64,000 bases of DNA from Bradyrhizobium sp. CB82 (GCF_029714405.1 NZ_CP121650.1:6453001-6517000); one strand, 5' to 3'. Shown: positions 35,830 through 46,897, counted from the first letter of the stretch. Made by a program: numbers and translations. The notes: generated by a model not told the origin, from the sequence alone.

Positions 35830-36156
35830 CTGAACTGTCCAAGCCCTCAGCCCGAGGTGCAAACCGTTCAGGACGGTGGCGATCACGAACGTGCCCATGC
35901 CGGTCCACCCCACCGACGTCAGGGCATAGGCGAGATAAAGTTGCCAGGGCGCCGTCATCAATCCGATGAGCATCGTCGAGGCGCCGAGTGCCGCGAGGCC
36001 ACACAGCGCAAAGCGCAGGACGTCATCGGTGAAGATGACGAGAGGAGGTGAGCAGGAACGAGAAGGTGCTTGCCGTCGAGATCAGCGCGCTTGGCCAGCC
36101 GTGAACGCGCTGCAGCTCGGCGAGATAAATGCCCTGACCGGAGCGAAACGGGGCCG
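35830..36156 (-). pseudogene. Decayed N-terminal part of an MFS transporter
   Basis: Minus-strand frames read GQGIYLAELQRVHGWPSALI and STASTFSFLLT, then after a frameshift near 36045 DDVLRFALCGLAALGAST and TAPWQLYLAYALTSVGWTG. These are the first three helices of an MFS permease. The rest of the gene is absent; the remnant fills the gap between the dehydrogenase and the hydratase genes. Confidence 0.6.
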
Positions 36157-36375
36157 ATCCTGCCGCACAACTCCCGGTTTTTCAACCAAATCATTATAGC
36201 CTTTTGTTGCAATGCTTCGCTTACGCTGCGACCGCCTTGGCCACGGGGGTGGTATGCAACTGCGCCGCCGTTGAAAACGGCAACCCCAGGTTTGGCAGCT
36301 TCGCAAGATGATGTAGGCTGACAGGAAAAGGCTAGCGGCAACGGTGCCGCGGGCCGCTATTGGGGACTGGGAAGC

Positions 36376-37143
36376 ATGACCGGCCAGATCATCGTTACGC
36401 AGGAAGGCGCGATGCGCGTGATCACGCTGCGCCGGCCGGACAAGAGGAACGCGGTCACGCAATCCATGTACCGCGACATCGGCCACGCGATCGACACGGC
36501 GCAGAACAACCCGGACATCCGTTGCCTCATCATCACCGGCGGCTCGGGCGCGTTCAGCGCCGGCAACGACCTCGAGGAGTTCCTGGCCGATGCCACAGCG
36601 AGCCCCGAGACGCCGAGGGCCTCAAATGCCATCAAGCTGCTCTATTCGCTCGCGCACAATGTGAAGCCGATCATCGCCGCCGTCGACGGCGTGGCGATCG
36701 GGATCGGCACGACCATGTTATTCCATTGCGACTATGTGCTCGCCTCGACCGCTGCGACCTTCAGGACGCCGTTCGTCCCGCTCGGATTGATCCCGGAGGG
36801 CGCGTCCACCCTCTTGATGCCGCGCACCATGGGCTACCAGCGCGCCTTCGCGATGCTGGTGATGGGACGCACCTTCACCGCCGCGGAGGCGCAGAACGCC
36901 GGGTTCGTCAACATGGTCGTCTCGCCCGGACATACCGAGGCCGAGGCCAAGAAGGTGGCACGCGACATCTGCAGGCTACCGGCGGACGCGGTCGCGATCT
37001 CGCGCAAATTGCTGCGTCTGCCGGCGGAGGAAATGACTCGCCGCATCGACCAGGAAAGCCATCTGTTCGGCGAGCGCATGCGCTCGAAGGAAGCCATCGC
37101 CACGTTCGAGGCGTTTTTCGCGAGGACGAGGAAGAGGCATTAG
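36376..37143 (+). CDS. Enoyl-CoA hydratase/isomerase
   Basis: A crotonase-fold enzyme of 255 residues. The oxyanion-hole segments are CLIITGGSGAFSAGNDLEEF (about 55-74) and AAVDGVAIGIGTTML (about 100), which keep the usual glycines. At the first catalytic glutamate position FHCDYVLAS is found, and LIPEGASTLL provides the second glutamate. The enzyme probably hydrates or isomerises enoyl-CoA in fatty-acid or related degradation. It stands alone on the plus strand, 120 bp ahead of the nucleotidase gene. Confidence 0.88.
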   Translation: MTGQIIVTQEGAMRVITLRRPDKRNAVTQSMYRDIGHAIDTAQNNPDIRCLIITGGSGAFSAGNDLEEFLADATASPETPRASNAIKLLYSLAHNVKPIIAAVDGVAIGIGTTMLFHCDYVLASTAATFRTPFVPLGLIPEGASTLLMPRTMGYQRAFAMLVMGRTFTAAEAQNAGFVNMVVSPGHTEAEAKKVARDICRLPADAVAISRKLLRLPAEEMTRRIDQESHLFGERMRSKEAIATFEAFFARTRKRH

Positions 37144-37264
37144 GGCGGGACGACCGGCGCGCCCATTTCTCCACCCGTCATTCCGCCGAAGGCGCAAGCC
37201 CCGGAATGACAGGCCAGACAACAAGCTTCGTGAAATCTTCGCGCGGACCGTTTAGGCTTGCTCC

Positions 37265-38932
37265 ATGCGACACCTGCTTCGCTTGATCCCGGCAACTCTT
37301 GCTTTTGCACTCGCCTGCGCCCTGCCCGCACTTGCCCAGGCCTCTGCGACGGTCGAACTACGCATCCTTGCGATCAACGATTTCCACGGCAATCTCAGAC
37401 CGCCGCCGGGCGGCATCCGCATCGGTGATCCCGAGGACAAGACCAGGAAGGCGACGGTCGCAGCGGGCGGCGCCGAGTACATGGCGACGCTGGTCAAGCA
37501 GCTGCGCGAGGGCCACAAGAACACGATCTTCGTCGCGGCCGGTGACCTCATCGGGGCGAGCCCGTTCTTGTCGGCGATGTTTCACGACGAGCCGTCCGTC
37601 GAATCGCTGTCGATGATGGGGCTCGCGATCACCTCGGTCGGCAATCACGAGTTCGACGAGGGCAAGGCCGAACTCTTGCGGATGCAGAATGGCGGCTGCC
37701 ATCCGGAGGACGGATGCCAGGGTCCGCATCCCTTCACTGGCGCCAAATTCCATTATCTGGCGGCCTCTACCATCGAGACCGCGACCGGAAAGAGTGTGCT
37801 GCCGCCCTATGAGATCAGGGAGTTCGACGGCATCCCCGTCGCCTTCATCGGGCTGACGCTCAAGGGCACTGCCGGCATCGTCTCGCCAAAAGGCATTGCC
37901 GGGATCGAATTCCGCGACGAGGCCGAGACGGTGAATGCGCTTGTTCCTCAGCTGAAGGCGCGCGGCATCGAGGCGATCGTGGTCCTGATCCACGAAGGCG
38001 GCGAGCCGACCGGCGACTACAATGAATGCCCAGGCATTTCAGGGCCGATCGTCGACATCGTCAAGAAGTTCGACCGCGCGGTGGACGTCGTCGTGAGCGG
38101 CCACACGCATCGTGCTTACGTCTGCCAAATCGACGGCCGTCTCGTCACCAGCGGAGACAAGTTCGGCACGCTGGTGACCGCGATCGACGTCACACTCGAC
38201 CCGGTGACGCACGACGTCGTCAGCGCGAAAGCCGAGAACGTCATCGTCGCCAATGCCTCCCTCGCCAAGGATACCGAGCAGACCGCCCTGATCGAGGCCT
38301 ACGACAGGCTCGCTTCTCCCATCGCCAGCCGTCCGGCTGGCTCGGTGACACAGACGCTGTCGCGCGTGCCCAACGAGGCGGGCGAGAGCGCGCTCGGTGA
38401 CATCATCGCGGACGCGCAGCTTGCCGCCACCAAGGACGCCAAAGACGGCGGCGCCGTCATTGCCGTCACCAATCCCGGCGGCATCCGCACCGACATCGTG
38501 CCGAAGGAGAATGGCGCGGTGTCCTTTGGCGAGGTGTTCGCAAGCCAGCCGTTCCGCAACCGCCTCGTCACCCTGACGCTCACCGGCAGCCAGCTCAAGG
38601 AGATGCTGGAGCAGCAATGGCTCGATCCGACGCGTCCGCGGATTCTCCAGGTGTCGAACGGCTTCAGCTATGTCTGGGACGCGTCAAAGCCGTTCGGCGA
38701 GCGCGTCGTGGCCGACAAGATGACGCTCGACGGCAAGCCGATCGATCCGGCATCGAGCTACCGCGTCACCCTCAATGACTATCTCGCCGTCGGCGGCGAC
38801 GGTTTCACGGTCGCCAAGCAAGGCACCTCCGCGCAATATGGCGGCTATGATGCGGATGCGCTGTTTGCCTTCTTCAGGGCGCACGGCCCGATCGGCCCAC
38901 TCCCCCCAAGCCGCATCCTGCGCGTCAATTGA
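37265..38932 (+). CDS. Exported bifunctional metallophosphatase / 5'-nucleotidase
   Basis: A 555-residue periplasmic UshA-family enzyme that hydrolyses nucleotides or UDP-sugars. The signal peptide (about 1-24, ending ALAQA) is followed by the metallophosphatase domain with two-metal motifs [41 protein letters not shown] and [11 protein letters not shown]. The 5'-nucleotidase C-terminal domain has NPGGIRTDI (about 410) and the substrate-stacking aromatic region YLAVGGDGF. There is no RBS-strong site, but the signal peptide fixes the start. Likely role: phosphate or nucleoside scavenging. Confidence 0.92.
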   Translation: MRHLLRLIPATLAFALACALPALAQASATVELRILAINDFHGNLRPPPGGIRIGDPEDKTRKATVAAGGAEYMATLVKQLREGHKNTIFVAAGDLIGASPFLSAMFHDEPSVESLSMMGLAITSVGNHEFDEGKAELLRMQNGGCHPEDGCQGPHPFTGAKFHYLAASTIETATGKSVLPPYEIREFDGIPVAFIGLTLKGTAGIVSPKGIAGIEFRDEAETVNALVPQLKARGIEAIVVLIHEGGEPTGDYNECPGISGPIVDIVKKFDRAVDVVVSGHTHRAYVCQIDGRLVTSGDKFGTLVTAIDVTLDPVTHDVVSAKAENVIVANASLAKDTEQTALIEAYDRLASPIASRPAGSVTQTLSRVPNEAGESALGDIIADAQLAATKDAKDGGAVIAVTNPGGIRTDIVPKENGAVSFGEVFASQPFRNRLVTLTLTGSQLKEMLEQQWLDPTRPRILQVSNGFSYVWDASKPFGERVVADKMTLDGKPIDPASSYRVTLNDYLAVGGDGFTVAKQGTSAQYGGYDADALFAFFRAHGPIGPLPPSRILRVN

Positions 38933-39065
38933 TCCGGATCAAACGGCCCGGAACGGGACCACCTTTGCCATTCCCGGCCAACCCCCTACATTGCGTTTTG
39001 CATTGCCTTTTGGCGCGGGATGCGCCAAGCGACGTCAAAAGCCCGTGTGCAGTGAGCCCGACCTG

Positions 39066-39995
39066 ATGAGCACGCTTCTTCTCTCCCACAAGGCCTGCCT
39101 CGACCATGTCACGCCGCAGGGCCATCCCGAACGGCCGGACCGCCTGCGCGCGGTGGAGGAAGCGCTCTCGCACGAGCGCTTCCAGTTCCTGGTGCGCGAC
39201 GAGGCGCCGGAGGGCGATCTCGACCTCGTCACGCTCTGCCACAATGAGCACTACGTCACGGAGCTGCGCCACATCGCGCCGAGCAGCGGCCAAGTCTATA
39301 TCGACGGCGACACCTCGATGTCGCCGGGCACCTGGGAAGCTGTCATGCGCGGGGTCGGCGGCGCAGTTGCCGCGACCGAGGCCGTAATGGCGGGCGAGCA
39401 CCGCAACGCCTTCGTCGCGGTGCGCCCGCCCGGACACCATGCCGAGATCGGCAAGCCGATGGGCTTCTGCTTCTTCGACAATGTCGCGATCGCCGCCCGC
39501 CACGCGCAGCGCAAATACGGCATCAAGCGCGCAGCCATCGTCGATTTCGACGTACACCACGGCAACGGCACGCAGGACATCTTCTGGTCGGATCCGACCG
39601 TGATGTACTGCTCGACCCACCAGATGCCGCTGTTTCCTGGCACGGGCGCGCGCTCCGAGCGCGGCGATCATGACACCATCGTCAATGCGCCGCTCGCCTC
39701 CGAGGATGGCGGCCCTGAATTCCGCGACGCCTTCGAGAATTTGATCCTGCCGCAGCTGACCAAGTTCAGCCCCGAGCTTCTCATCATCTCCGCGGGGTTC
39801 GACGCGCATTACCGCGATCCGCTGGCCTCCCTGAACCTGCGCGCGGAGGACTATGCCTGGGTCACACGAAAGCTGATGGACCTCGCCGACAAGAGCGCGG
39901 GCGGGCGTGTCGTTTCGGTGCTCGAGGGCGGTTATGACCTGCAAGGACTGAAAGAATCTGTTACGGCGCATGTTGGCGCCCTGATGGGCGCTTGA
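39066..39995 (+). CDS. Histone-deacetylase-family amidohydrolase
   Basis: A 309-residue class II HDAC-like deacetylase. In bacteria these enzymes remove acetyl groups from polyamines, acetoin-related or protein lysines. Zinc and catalytic motifs are [10 protein letters not shown] (about 118), [13 protein letters not shown] (about 160, metal-binding Asp and His) and [12 protein letters not shown] (about 245). The start at 39066 matches family N-termini ([17 protein letters not shown]); an earlier in-frame ATG at 38775 lies inside the upstream gene. The position just ahead of xseB and dxs is conserved in related genomes as far as I know. Confidence 0.9.
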   Translation: MSTLLLSHKACLDHVTPQGHPERPDRLRAVEEALSHERFQFLVRDEAPEGDLDLVTLCHNEHYVTELRHIAPSSGQVYIDGDTSMSPGTWEAVMRGVGGAVAATEAVMAGEHRNAFVAVRPPGHHAEIGKPMGFCFFDNVAIAARHAQRKYGIKRAAIVDFDVHHGNGTQDIFWSDPTVMYCSTHQMPLFPGTGARSERGDHDTIVNAPLASEDGGPEFRDAFENLILPQLTKFSPELLIISAGFDAHYRDPLASLNLRAEDYAWVTRKLMDLADKSAGGRVVSVLEGGYDLQGLKESVTAHVGALMGA

Positions 39996-40067
39996 CGAAA
40001 CCCGCCACATTGCGCCCGCAAAATATTGCTTCGTAAACTAGCGAAGGGCGGGTAATCGGAAACGGAT

Positions 40068-40319
40068 ATGGCCGAAAACACCCAAATCGACGTCACCAGG
40101 CTGACCTTTGAGCGCGCGATCGAGGAACTCGAAACGATCGTGAAGCGGCTCGAGGAGGGCAAGGTGCCGTTGGAAGAATCGGTGGCGATCTATGAACGCG
40201 GCGAGGCCTTGAAGCGCCGCTGCGAGGAACTCTTGCGCCAGGCCGAGGCCCGCGTCGACAAGATCACCACGGACGCCAGCGGCCAAGCGAACGGCACCGC
40301 GCCCCTCGACGTTCAATAG
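40068..40319 (+). CDS. xseB: Exodeoxyribonuclease VII small subunit
   Basis: An 83-residue, highly helical protein. The family pattern LTFERAIEELETIVKRLEEG and VPLEESVAIYERGEALKRRC is plain. XseB subunits coat the long helices of XseA to form the single-strand-specific nuclease ExoVII. The large subunit is not in the window. It is 72 bp after the HDAC gene and upstream of dxs, an arrangement common in proteobacteria. Confidence 0.95.
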   Translation: MAENTQIDVTRLTFERAIEELETIVKRLEEGKVPLEESVAIYERGEALKRRCEELLRQAEARVDKITTDASGQANGTAPLDVQ

Positions 40320-40567
40320 CCACCCTTCCCCGATACCCACAAGCCATTCAGAATATTCAGGGAATGCGCCCGAAGGCCGCGCAGCCGGGCTGCAAATAGC
40401 TCTTGGCCTGCTCCGCGGACTGCTATAGTCCCGGGCAGAGAATGCGGACCTGCCCAACGGTCCGGACGAACATCGACGGATTTTCGTCGAACAAGCGCGT
40501 CAATCGGGGAGAGAGGCTGGGACTTCCTGTCGGGGCCCCAAGGCCGGCTTGCGGGATCATAGGGTCA

Positions 40568-41878
40568 GTGCGCGTTCAGAACCGCCACATCATCTATGTG
40601 CAGGGCTACGATCCGCGCGGGCTCGCGCGATATTACCGCATGTTCCGCACCGAGTTGCGCAAGTTCGACCGGCTCTACCAGCTCAAGACCACGATGGGCC
40701 GGCCGAAGGATGTGAGCGAAGGCGAGATCGCGTCCTGGAGCATCGAGACCCGCGCGGACGACTGGCAGACCCGCACCGCCTACGACTTCCTGCGCTTCGA
40801 GGATTTCATCAAGCGCGACCTCGCCCAGCCGATTCGCAAGACCGTCTTCGCGGCGCTGTGGGTCTATTGCCAGCTCGTGTTCGGCGGCACCATCACGCGC
40901 TTCGCCAAGGCGAACTGGCGATTCGCAACTTTCGTCAGCTACCCCTATCTGGTGCTGCTCGCAGAGGCGCTGTGCGCGGCCGGCGTCGCATGGCTGTTCC
41001 AGAAAGGGCTGGATGCGTTCGGCGTCCCCGATCCCTTCAGCCTACTCGCTGCCGCCGCACTGTTCGTAGCACTGCTCGGCACCACGCTGAAATACACGGA
41101 GGAGAGGACCTATGTGCTCTATCTCCTGCGCGACCACATCTGGACCTGGGAATTCGCCCATCGCCGCCAGCCGGAATGGGACCGGCGCATCGACCGCTTT
41201 GCGGAGCATCTGTGCATGGTCGCGCGCACCACGCGCGCAGAGGAGATCGTGCTGGTCGGCCACTCCTCGGGCTCATTCCTCGCCGTCGAGATCCTGGCGC
41301 GCGCGCTCAAGCTTGATCCCGCGCTCGGGCAACGCGGCGCCCGCGTTATGCTGCTCACGGTCGGCGGCAATTGTCCGGTCGTCGGCTACCACGCGGCGGC
41401 GCAGGATTTCCGCGATCGTTTGCGCGAGCTCGCGGTCGAGCCCTCGATCGAGTGGATCGACTGCCAGGCCCGCAAGGACGTGATGAACTTCTTCCAGTTC
41501 GATCCGATCGCGGGCCACGGCATCGACGTCGGCGCGGCACGCTGCAATCCCGCCGCCATCGTGCCGGTGCGCTTCCGAGAGATCATCGCACCCGAGCATT
41601 ACAATGTGTTCCGCTGGCAGTTCTTCCGCGTCCATTTCCAGTTCGTGATGGCCAACGAGCGGCCACATGCCTACGACTTCTTCATGATCGTGTGCGGCCC
41701 GGTTCCCCTACGGGAACGAATGGCCATGCCGGACGCGGCGCTTGCGGTCGCGATCGGCGACGCCTCGGCCCGCGAGTTTGCCTGGCGGCGGCTGGAGCTG
41801 GAAAATTCCTGTCCCCGTGGTCAAATTCCTGCCGAGGAACTCGGCGAGATGGAACCGCCCGCCCGCAGCCGGGGTTAA
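40568..41878 (+). CDS. Alpha/beta-hydrolase-like membrane protein, unassigned
   Basis: Not assigned to a named family. From the GTG at 40568 it has 436 residues; the frame is open to an ATG at 40403, but that upstream part looks non-coding. It starts with a strand (HIIYVQGYDPRG), has two or three hydrophobic helices (about 120-195), and then a lipase-type nucleophile elbow VLVGHSSGSFLAVE (about 232-245) with candidate Asp/His further on. LYLLRDHIWTWEFAHRRQPEWD precedes the elbow. It may be a membrane-linked hydrolase acting on lipids or cell-envelope esters. It sits between xseB and dxs. Confidence 0.65.
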   Translation: MRVQNRHIIYVQGYDPRGLARYYRMFRTELRKFDRLYQLKTTMGRPKDVSEGEIASWSIETRADDWQTRTAYDFLRFEDFIKRDLAQPIRKTVFAALWVYCQLVFGGTITRFAKANWRFATFVSYPYLVLLAEALCAAGVAWLFQKGLDAFGVPDPFSLLAAAALFVALLGTTLKYTEERTYVLYLLRDHIWTWEFAHRRQPEWDRRIDRFAEHLCMVARTTRAEEIVLVGHSSGSFLAVEILARALKLDPALGQRGARVMLLTVGGNCPVVGYHAAAQDFRDRLRELAVEPSIEWIDCQARKDVMNFFQFDPIAGHGIDVGAARCNPAAIVPVRFREIIAPEHYNVFRWQFFRVHFQFVMANERPHAYDFFMIVCGPVPLRERMAMPDAALAVAIGDASAREFAWRRLELENSCPRGQIPAEELGEMEPPARSRG

Positions 41879-42233
41879 CCAAACCGGCCCAGGGCTTGCA
41901 GGTGCATACCCTGTCCACGGGCTAACGGGTTGGCTTTGGCGGCGGCTTTGGTGTAAAGGTGCGCGGACTATGGCTATTTGAGAGCCTTTCGTGAGCAAGT
42001 ATTGCTGATGGTAAGCGCTTCAAATCGCTAATAAAATTGGCTGGGACGGGTGGTGCCGAGCTAAGTGACAGAGATCACAGAGACTGAACCGGAGCGCACT
42101 TGGGCTCACTTAAGCTTGAAGGGGGCTTCGCCCCGCGCAGGTGGCTCCGACAGTCAGGGCTCGCGCTGCGCCAATATTATGCAAACCCATCTCGCGCCGG
42201 GCGGTCGTCCGGCCCTTAAAATTGGAAATCGCC
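41879..42233. other. Region upstream of dxs
   Basis: About 355 bp with no convincing gene. It includes a small hairpin ggggcttcgcccc at about 42122-42134. The sequence does not fit a TPP riboswitch or another riboswitch class I can recognise. It presumably contains the dxs promoter. Confidence 0.4.
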
Positions 42234-44162
42234 GTGAACGCATACAGCAAGACGCCGCTTCTCGACACCATCCGAACGCCGGATGACCTGCGCAAGCTCA
42301 ACATCGAACAGGTCCGCCAGGTCGCCGACGAGCTGCGGCAAGAGACCATCGACGCCGTTTCCGTGACCGGCGGTCATTTCGGCGCGGGCCTCGGCGTGGT
42401 CGAACTCACCACCGCGATCCATTATATCTTCGATACGCCGCGCGACCGCCTGATCTGGGACGTCGGCCACCAAGCCTATCCGCACAAGATCCTGACCGGG
42501 CGGCGCGACCGCATCCGCACCTTGCGCACCGGCGGCGGCCTCTCCGGCTTCACCAAGCGCAGTGAGAGCGACTACGACCCGTTCGGCGCGGCGCACTCCT
42601 CGACCTCGATCTCGGCCGGCCTCGGCATGGCGGTCGCGCGCGACCTCTCCGGCGGCAAAAACAACGTGATCGCCGTGATCGGCGACGGCGCGATGTCCGC
42701 CGGCATGGCCTATGAGGCCATGAACAATGCGGGCGCGATGAACTCCCGCCTGATCGTCATCCTCAACGACAACGACATGTCGATCGCCCCGCCGGTCGGC
42801 GCGATGAGCGCGTACCTGTCGCGGCTCTACTCCGGCAAGACCTACCGCACGCTGCGCGAGGCGGCCAAGCAGATCAACAAGCGCCTGCCCAAGATCATTG
42901 CCAACCGGGCCAACCGCGTCGAGGAATACTCCCGCGGCTTCATGATGGACGGCGGCACGCTGTTCGAGGAACTCGGCTTCTATTACGTCGGCCCGATCGA
43001 CGGCCACAATCTCGACCACCTGCTGCCCGTTCTGAAGAATGTGCGCGACATGGAGACCGGTCCGATCCTGGTCCATGTCGTCACCCAGAAGGGCAAGGGC
43101 TACGGCCCGGCGGAAGCCTCCGCAGACAAATACCACGCGGTCGTCAAGTTCGACGTCGCGACCGGCACGCAGGTCAAGGCCAAGCCGAATGCGCCGGCCT
43201 ACCAGAACGTGTTCGGCCAGAGCCTCGTCAAGGAAGCGCAGAAGGACGACAAGATCGTCGCTATCACCGCGGCGATGCCGTCGGGCACCGGCGTCGACAT
43301 CTTCAACAAGGCATTCCCCCACCGCACCTTCGACGTCGGCATTGCCGAGCAGCACGCGGTGACGTTTGCCGCCGGTCTCGCCACCGAGGGCTACAAGCCG
43401 TTCTGCGCCATCTACTCGACCTTCCTGCAACGCGGCTACGACCAGGTCGTGCATGACGTCGCAATCCAGAGCCTGCCGGTGCGCTTCGCCATCGACCGCG
43501 CCGGCCTCGTCGGAGCCGACGGCGCCACGCATGCGGGCTCGTTCGACAACGCCTATCTCGGCTGCTTGCCGAACATGGTGATCATGGCTGCGGCGGATGA
43601 AGCCGAAATGGTGCACATGGTCGCAACCCAGGTCGCAATCAACGACCGTCCCAGCGCGCTGCGCTATCCGCGCGGCGAAGGCCGCGGCGTCGAGATGCCC
43701 GAAGTCGGCATTCCCCTCGAGGTCGGCAAGGGCCGCGTCGTCCGCCAGGGCAGCAAGATCGCCCTGCTCTCCTTCGGCACCCGCCTGGCCGATTGCGAGA
43801 AGGCGGCCGACGAGCTCGCCGCTCACGGTCTCTCCACCACGATCGCGGACGCGCGCTTCATGAAGCCGCTCGACACCGACCTGGTGCTCAAGCTCGCCCG
43901 CGAGCACGAGATCCTGATCACGATCGAGGAAGGATCGGTTGGCGGCTTCGGCTCGCATGTCTCGCAGTTCCTGACCGACCAGGGCGTGCTCGACAGCGGC
44001 GCCGTGCGGTTCCGCACGATGGTGCTGCCCGACGTCTTCCTCGACCACGACACGCCGGCGGCGATGTATGCCCGGGCCGGTCTCGACGCCAAGGGCATCG
44101 TCGCCAAGGTGTTCGAGGCGCTCGGCAAGGACGTGAAGACCGAGACGGTCAAGCTCGCCTGA
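42234..44162 (+). CDS. dxs: 1-deoxy-D-xylulose-5-phosphate synthase
   Basis: First enzyme of the MEP isoprenoid pathway: it condenses pyruvate and glyceraldehyde 3-phosphate with TPP. The 642 residues match family length. The TPP/Mg motif is [19 protein letters not shown] through VILNDNDMS (about 150-180). The catalytic glutamate and histidine region is [15 protein letters not shown] (about 370), followed by a transketolase C-terminal domain. The start is the GTG at 42234 ([13 protein letters not shown]), which agrees with known N-termini; an upstream ATG at 42141 adds unrelated sequence. Isoprenoids made here feed quinones, hopanoids and carotenoids. Confidence 0.96.
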   Translation: MNAYSKTPLLDTIRTPDDLRKLNIEQVRQVADELRQETIDAVSVTGGHFGAGLGVVELTTAIHYIFDTPRDRLIWDVGHQAYPHKILTGRRDRIRTLRTGGGLSGFTKRSESDYDPFGAAHSSTSISAGLGMAVARDLSGGKNNVIAVIGDGAMSAGMAYEAMNNAGAMNSRLIVILNDNDMSIAPPVGAMSAYLSRLYSGKTYRTLREAAKQINKRLPKIIANRANRVEEYSRGFMMDGGTLFEELGFYYVGPIDGHNLDHLLPVLKNVRDMETGPILVHVVTQKGKGYGPAEASADKYHAVVKFDVATGTQVKAKPNAPAYQNVFGQSLVKEAQKDDKIVAITAAMPSGTGVDIFNKAFPHRTFDVGIAEQHAVTFAAGLATEGYKPFCAIYSTFLQRGYDQVVHDVAIQSLPVRFAIDRAGLVGADGATHAGSFDNAYLGCLPNMVIMAAADEAEMVHMVATQVAINDRPSALRYPRGEGRGVEMPEVGIPLEVGKGRVVRQGSKIALLSFGTRLADCEKAADELAAHGLSTTIADARFMKPLDTDLVLKLAREHEILITIEEGSVGGFGSHVSQFLTDQGVLDSGAVRFRTMVLPDVFLDHDTPAAMYARAGLDAKGIVAKVFEALGKDVKTETVKLA

Positions 44163-44172
44163 TCGTGAGTTG

Positions 44173-44290
44173 ACCTCTCCCGCTTGCGGGAGAGGTGAAC
44201 GCGAAGCGTCGGGTGAGGGCTTTCTCCTCTTGGGGGTTCTCGCTCGCGGAGACACCCTCTCCCCAACCCGCCCCCGCAGGCGGGGGAGGG
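44173..44290. repeat. Palindromic intergenic repeat element
   Basis: Two hairpins: acctctcccgc-tt-gcgggagaggt at 44173-44196, and a second with arms near ccctctccccaacccgccccc and its complement at 44255-44290. Between them the phrase gaacgcgaagcgtcgggtgag is of a type repeated in Bradyrhizobium intergenic regions. It may also end dxs transcription. Confidence 0.65.
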
Positions 44291-44340
44291 AGCGCAGTTT
44301 TTGCCGCGGTTCGCAGCTCGTCTGATTTCGAACGGTCCCC

Positions 44341-44895
44341 ATGAAAATCTATCTGGCAGGTCCTGACGTGTTCCTGCCGGATGCGGTCGAGATCGGCCGG
44401 CGCAAGGCCGCGACTTGCGCCACGCATGGGCTCGACGGCCTGTATCCTCTCGATAACGCGATTGATCTCGCAGCGCACGATGCGTCGCGCCAGATCTTCG
44501 CCGCCAACGAAGCGATGATGGATGCAGCCGACGGCATCATCGCCAATCTCACACCGTTCCGCGGCGCCGGCGCCGATCCCGGTACCGTCTACGAGCTCGG
44601 CTACATGGCCGGCCGCGGCAAGCTGTGCCTCGCCTATTCCAACGATCCCGCCGTCTATGCCGACCGCGTCGGCCGCTTCATGGATATCACCACCGAGGAT
44701 GGCCGCCTGATCGATGCGCAGGGATTGACGATCGAGGATTTTGGCCTGGTCGACAATCTCATGATGGTCCACGCGCTGGAGCTGCACGGCTGCCCGCTGG
44801 TGACGCCCGCCGAGATGCCCATCGACGTTTGGCACGATCTCGCCGCGTTCGAGACTTGCGTTCGGATGGCAGCCGCGCGACTCTTGCCTAAATAA
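44341..44895 (+). CDS. Nucleoside 2-deoxyribosyltransferase-family protein
   Basis: A 184-residue protein. The N-terminal MKIYLAGPDVFLPDA is the hallmark of this family, which transfers deoxyribose between bases or hydrolyses nucleotide bonds (as DNPH1 does). The glutamate region is DPGTVYELGYMAGRGK (about 79-94) and ANEAMMDAADGIIANL lies before it. It probably acts in nucleotide salvage or cleaning. It sits between dxs and tlyA and is preceded by a palindromic repeat. Confidence 0.88.
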   Translation: MKIYLAGPDVFLPDAVEIGRRKAATCATHGLDGLYPLDNAIDLAAHDASRQIFAANEAMMDAADGIIANLTPFRGAGADPGTVYELGYMAGRGKLCLAYSNDPAVYADRVGRFMDITTEDGRLIDAQGLTIEDFGLVDNLMMVHALELHGCPLVTPAEMPIDVWHDLAAFETCVRMAAARLLPK

Positions 44896-44922
44896 GCGCT
44901 TCAGCCGGTTCTGGAGAGCCTG

Positions 44923-45657
44923 ATGTCCCCTCCCCGCAAGCGCGCGGATGTTTTGCTGGTCGAACGCGGTCTGTTTGAGAGTCGGGCGCGGGCGCGCGCG
45001 GCGATCGAGGCCGGGCTCGTCACCGCCAATGACAAGCCCGTCGCAAAGCCCTCCGAGACCATCGCCGAGGATGCGGTGCTCAAGGCCGAGCCTGCGCACC
45101 CTTATGTCTCGCGCGGCGGCGTCAAGCTCGCCGGCGCGCTGGAGCGCTATCCCATCGACATCGAAGACCATATCTGCCTCGACGTCGGCGCTTCCACCGG
45201 CGGCTTCACCGAGGTGCTGCTGGCCAATGGCGCGAGCCTCGTCTTCGCGCTCGACGTCGGACGCCAGCAGCTGCACCCCTCGCTGCGCGGCCATCCCAAG
45301 ATCGTCTCGATGGAGGAGACCGACATCCGCTCTTACGAAGGCAAGCGCCTGCCGGCGCGGCCCGATGTCGTCGTCATCGACGTCAGCTTCATCTCGCTGA
45401 AGACGGTGCTACCCGTGGCGCTGTCGCTTGCCGCCGCACCGATGAGCCTGCTCGCGCTGATCAAGCCGCAGTTCGAGGCCGAGCGGAAGCACAACAAGAA
45501 AGGGATTATCCGCGACGCCGCCGTGCGTCAGCAGATCTGCGACGACATCGCGGCCTTCGCCGCCTCGCTCGGCTGCACCGATATAGAGGTATTCCCCTCG
45601 CCGATCCCGGGTGGCGACGGCAACATCGAATTCTTCCTGGGCGCGCGCCGTGGTTGA
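44923..45657 (+). CDS. tlyA: TlyA-family rRNA 2'-O-methyltransferase
   Basis: A 244-residue protein with an N-terminal S4 RNA-binding domain ([20 protein letters not shown]) and an FtsJ/RrmJ-type methyltransferase domain: the SAM motif is [16 protein letters not shown] (about 80), catalytic Asp is in [10 protein letters not shown] and the lysine in LIKPQFEA. TlyA methylates 16S and often 23S rRNA cytidines. Its stop overlaps the GTG of the next methyltransferase by 8 bp, so the two are translationally coupled. Confidence 0.93.
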   Translation: MSPPRKRADVLLVERGLFESRARARAAIEAGLVTANDKPVAKPSETIAEDAVLKAEPAHPYVSRGGVKLAGALERYPIDIEDHICLDVGASTGGFTEVLLANGASLVFALDVGRQQLHPSLRGHPKIVSMEETDIRSYEGKRLPARPDVVVIDVSFISLKTVLPVALSLAAAPMSLLALIKPQFEAERKHNKKGIIRDAAVRQQICDDIAAFAASLGCTDIEVFPSPIPGGDGNIEFFLGARRG

Positions 45658-46897
45658 GCGCCTGACGATCGATCATGTCGGCCACCGTGGCGACGGCGTC
45701 TGCCTCGGCGAGCGCGAGGCGATCTACATACCCTATACGCTCGGCGGCGAGACCGTTGAAGTCGAGCACGTCGCCGGCCATCATCCGGACCGCCGCAAGC
45801 TGCTCGCAGTGGATGTGGCAAGCCCCGAGCGCATCGCGCCGTTCTGTCCGCATTTCGGCGTCTGCGGCGGATGCGCGATCCAGCATTGGGCGGCCGCGCC
45901 GTACCAGGCCTGGAAGCGCAACATCGTGGTCGAGACGCTGGCACAGGCCGGCGTCGACTGCGAGGTGGCGCCGCTGGTCGACGCCCATGGCGCGGGCCGG
46001 CGGCGGATCACGCTGCATGGCCGGCTCGGCACGCATGAGATTCTCAAAGTTGGCTTTGCCGCGACAAGTTCGCATGACGTCATCCCGATCCATCGCTGTC
46101 CCATCCTCGATCCCGCGCTCGACGGCGCAATCGATGCTGCCTGGGCGATCGCCGAACCGCTGACGTCGAAAATGGCGGTGACGAAGCCCCTCGACATCCA
46201 GGTCACCGCGACCGGGAACGGTCTCGACGTCGACGTGCGCGGCTCCGGTCCCCTGCCGGCGGCTATGGTCGCGGCACTCTCGCACGTTGCCGAGCAACAT
46301 CGCCTGGCGCGGCTGACGCGGCATGGCGAGCTGGTGCTGCAACGGCTGCCGCCGACGCTGCGCATGGGCCGCGCAGAGGTGACGCTGCCGCCGGGCTCAT
46401 TCCTGCAGGCAACCGTGGCGGGCGAAGAGACGCTGGCCGCGCTGGTGAGCGAGCGCATCGGCAAGGCCAAGGAGATCGTCGATCTCTTCTGCGGCGTGGG
46501 CCCATTTGCCTTGAGACTTGCGGAGAAAGCACGCGTCACGGCCTATGACAGCGATGCCGGCGCCGTCGCGGCGCTGGCGAGGGCTGCACGCACCCCAGGC
46601 CTGAAGCCGATCATGGCCACACCGCGCGACCTGTTCCGCCGCCCCCTGGTGCCGCAGGAGCTGCGCGAGTTCGATGCCGTCGTGTTCGACCCGCCGCGCC
46701 AGGGCGCGCAGGCGCAGGCGCTGAAACTCGCCGCAAGCAAGCTGCCGGTCGTGATCGCGGTGTCCTGCAACGTCGCGACGTTCGCCCGCGATGCGCGGCT
46801 GCTCATTGATGGCGGCTACCGGCTAGAGACCGTGGTGCCGGTCGACCAGTTTCGCCACACGCCGCATGTCGAGCTGGTGGCACGGTTCAGCCGGTAA
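45650..46897 (+). CDS. TrmA/RlmD-type RNA uracil methyltransferase
   Basis: A 415-residue SAM-dependent RNA m5U methyltransferase. An iron-sulfur cluster motif [15 protein letters not shown] (about 64-78, with a further Cys in RCPILDP) precedes the catalytic domain. SAM-binding [14 protein letters not shown] is near 283, FDPPRQGAQ near 344, and the catalytic cysteine lies in [12 protein letters not shown] (about 370). The N-terminal TRAM domain is short. The start is the GTG at 45650, overlapping tlyA; an earlier in-frame ATG at 45611 lies inside tlyA. Substrate is 23S rRNA or tRNA. Confidence 0.9.
   Translation: MVERLTIDHVGHRGDGVCLGEREAIYIPYTLGGETVEVEHVAGHHPDRRKLLAVDVASPERIAPFCPHFGVCGGCAIQHWAAAPYQAWKRNIVVETLAQAGVDCEVAPLVDAHGAGRRRITLHGRLGTHEILKVGFAATSSHDVIPIHRCPILDPALDGAIDAAWAIAEPLTSKMAVTKPLDIQVTATGNGLDVDVRGSGPLPAAMVAALSHVAEQHRLARLTRHGELVLQRLPPTLRMGRAEVTLPPGSFLQATVAGEETLAALVSERIGKAKEIVDLFCGVGPFALRLAEKARVTAYDSDAGAVAALARAARTPGLKPIMATPRDLFRRPLVPQELREFDAVVFDPPRQGAQAQALKLAASKLPVVIAVSCNVATFARDARLLIDGGYRLETVVPVDQFRHTPHVELVARFSR

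Noticed and set aside
33964..35973. A 669-codon minus-strand open frame opposite the acyl-CoA dehydrogenase gene
   Set aside because: It is antisense to a gene with clear motifs, and its residues are typical of a GC-rich shadow frame (R, A, G, H, D rich). Only its first 47 codons are meaningful, as part of an MFS remnant.
41879..42233. A TPP riboswitch ahead of dxs
   Set aside because: The conserved CTGAGA and ACCTGATCTGG-type elements are absent. A small GC hairpin alone is not enough.
42216..44342. A 708-codon minus-strand open frame opposite dxs
   Set aside because: dxs is unmistakable on the plus strand. The antisense frame has no family pattern and reflects codon bias.
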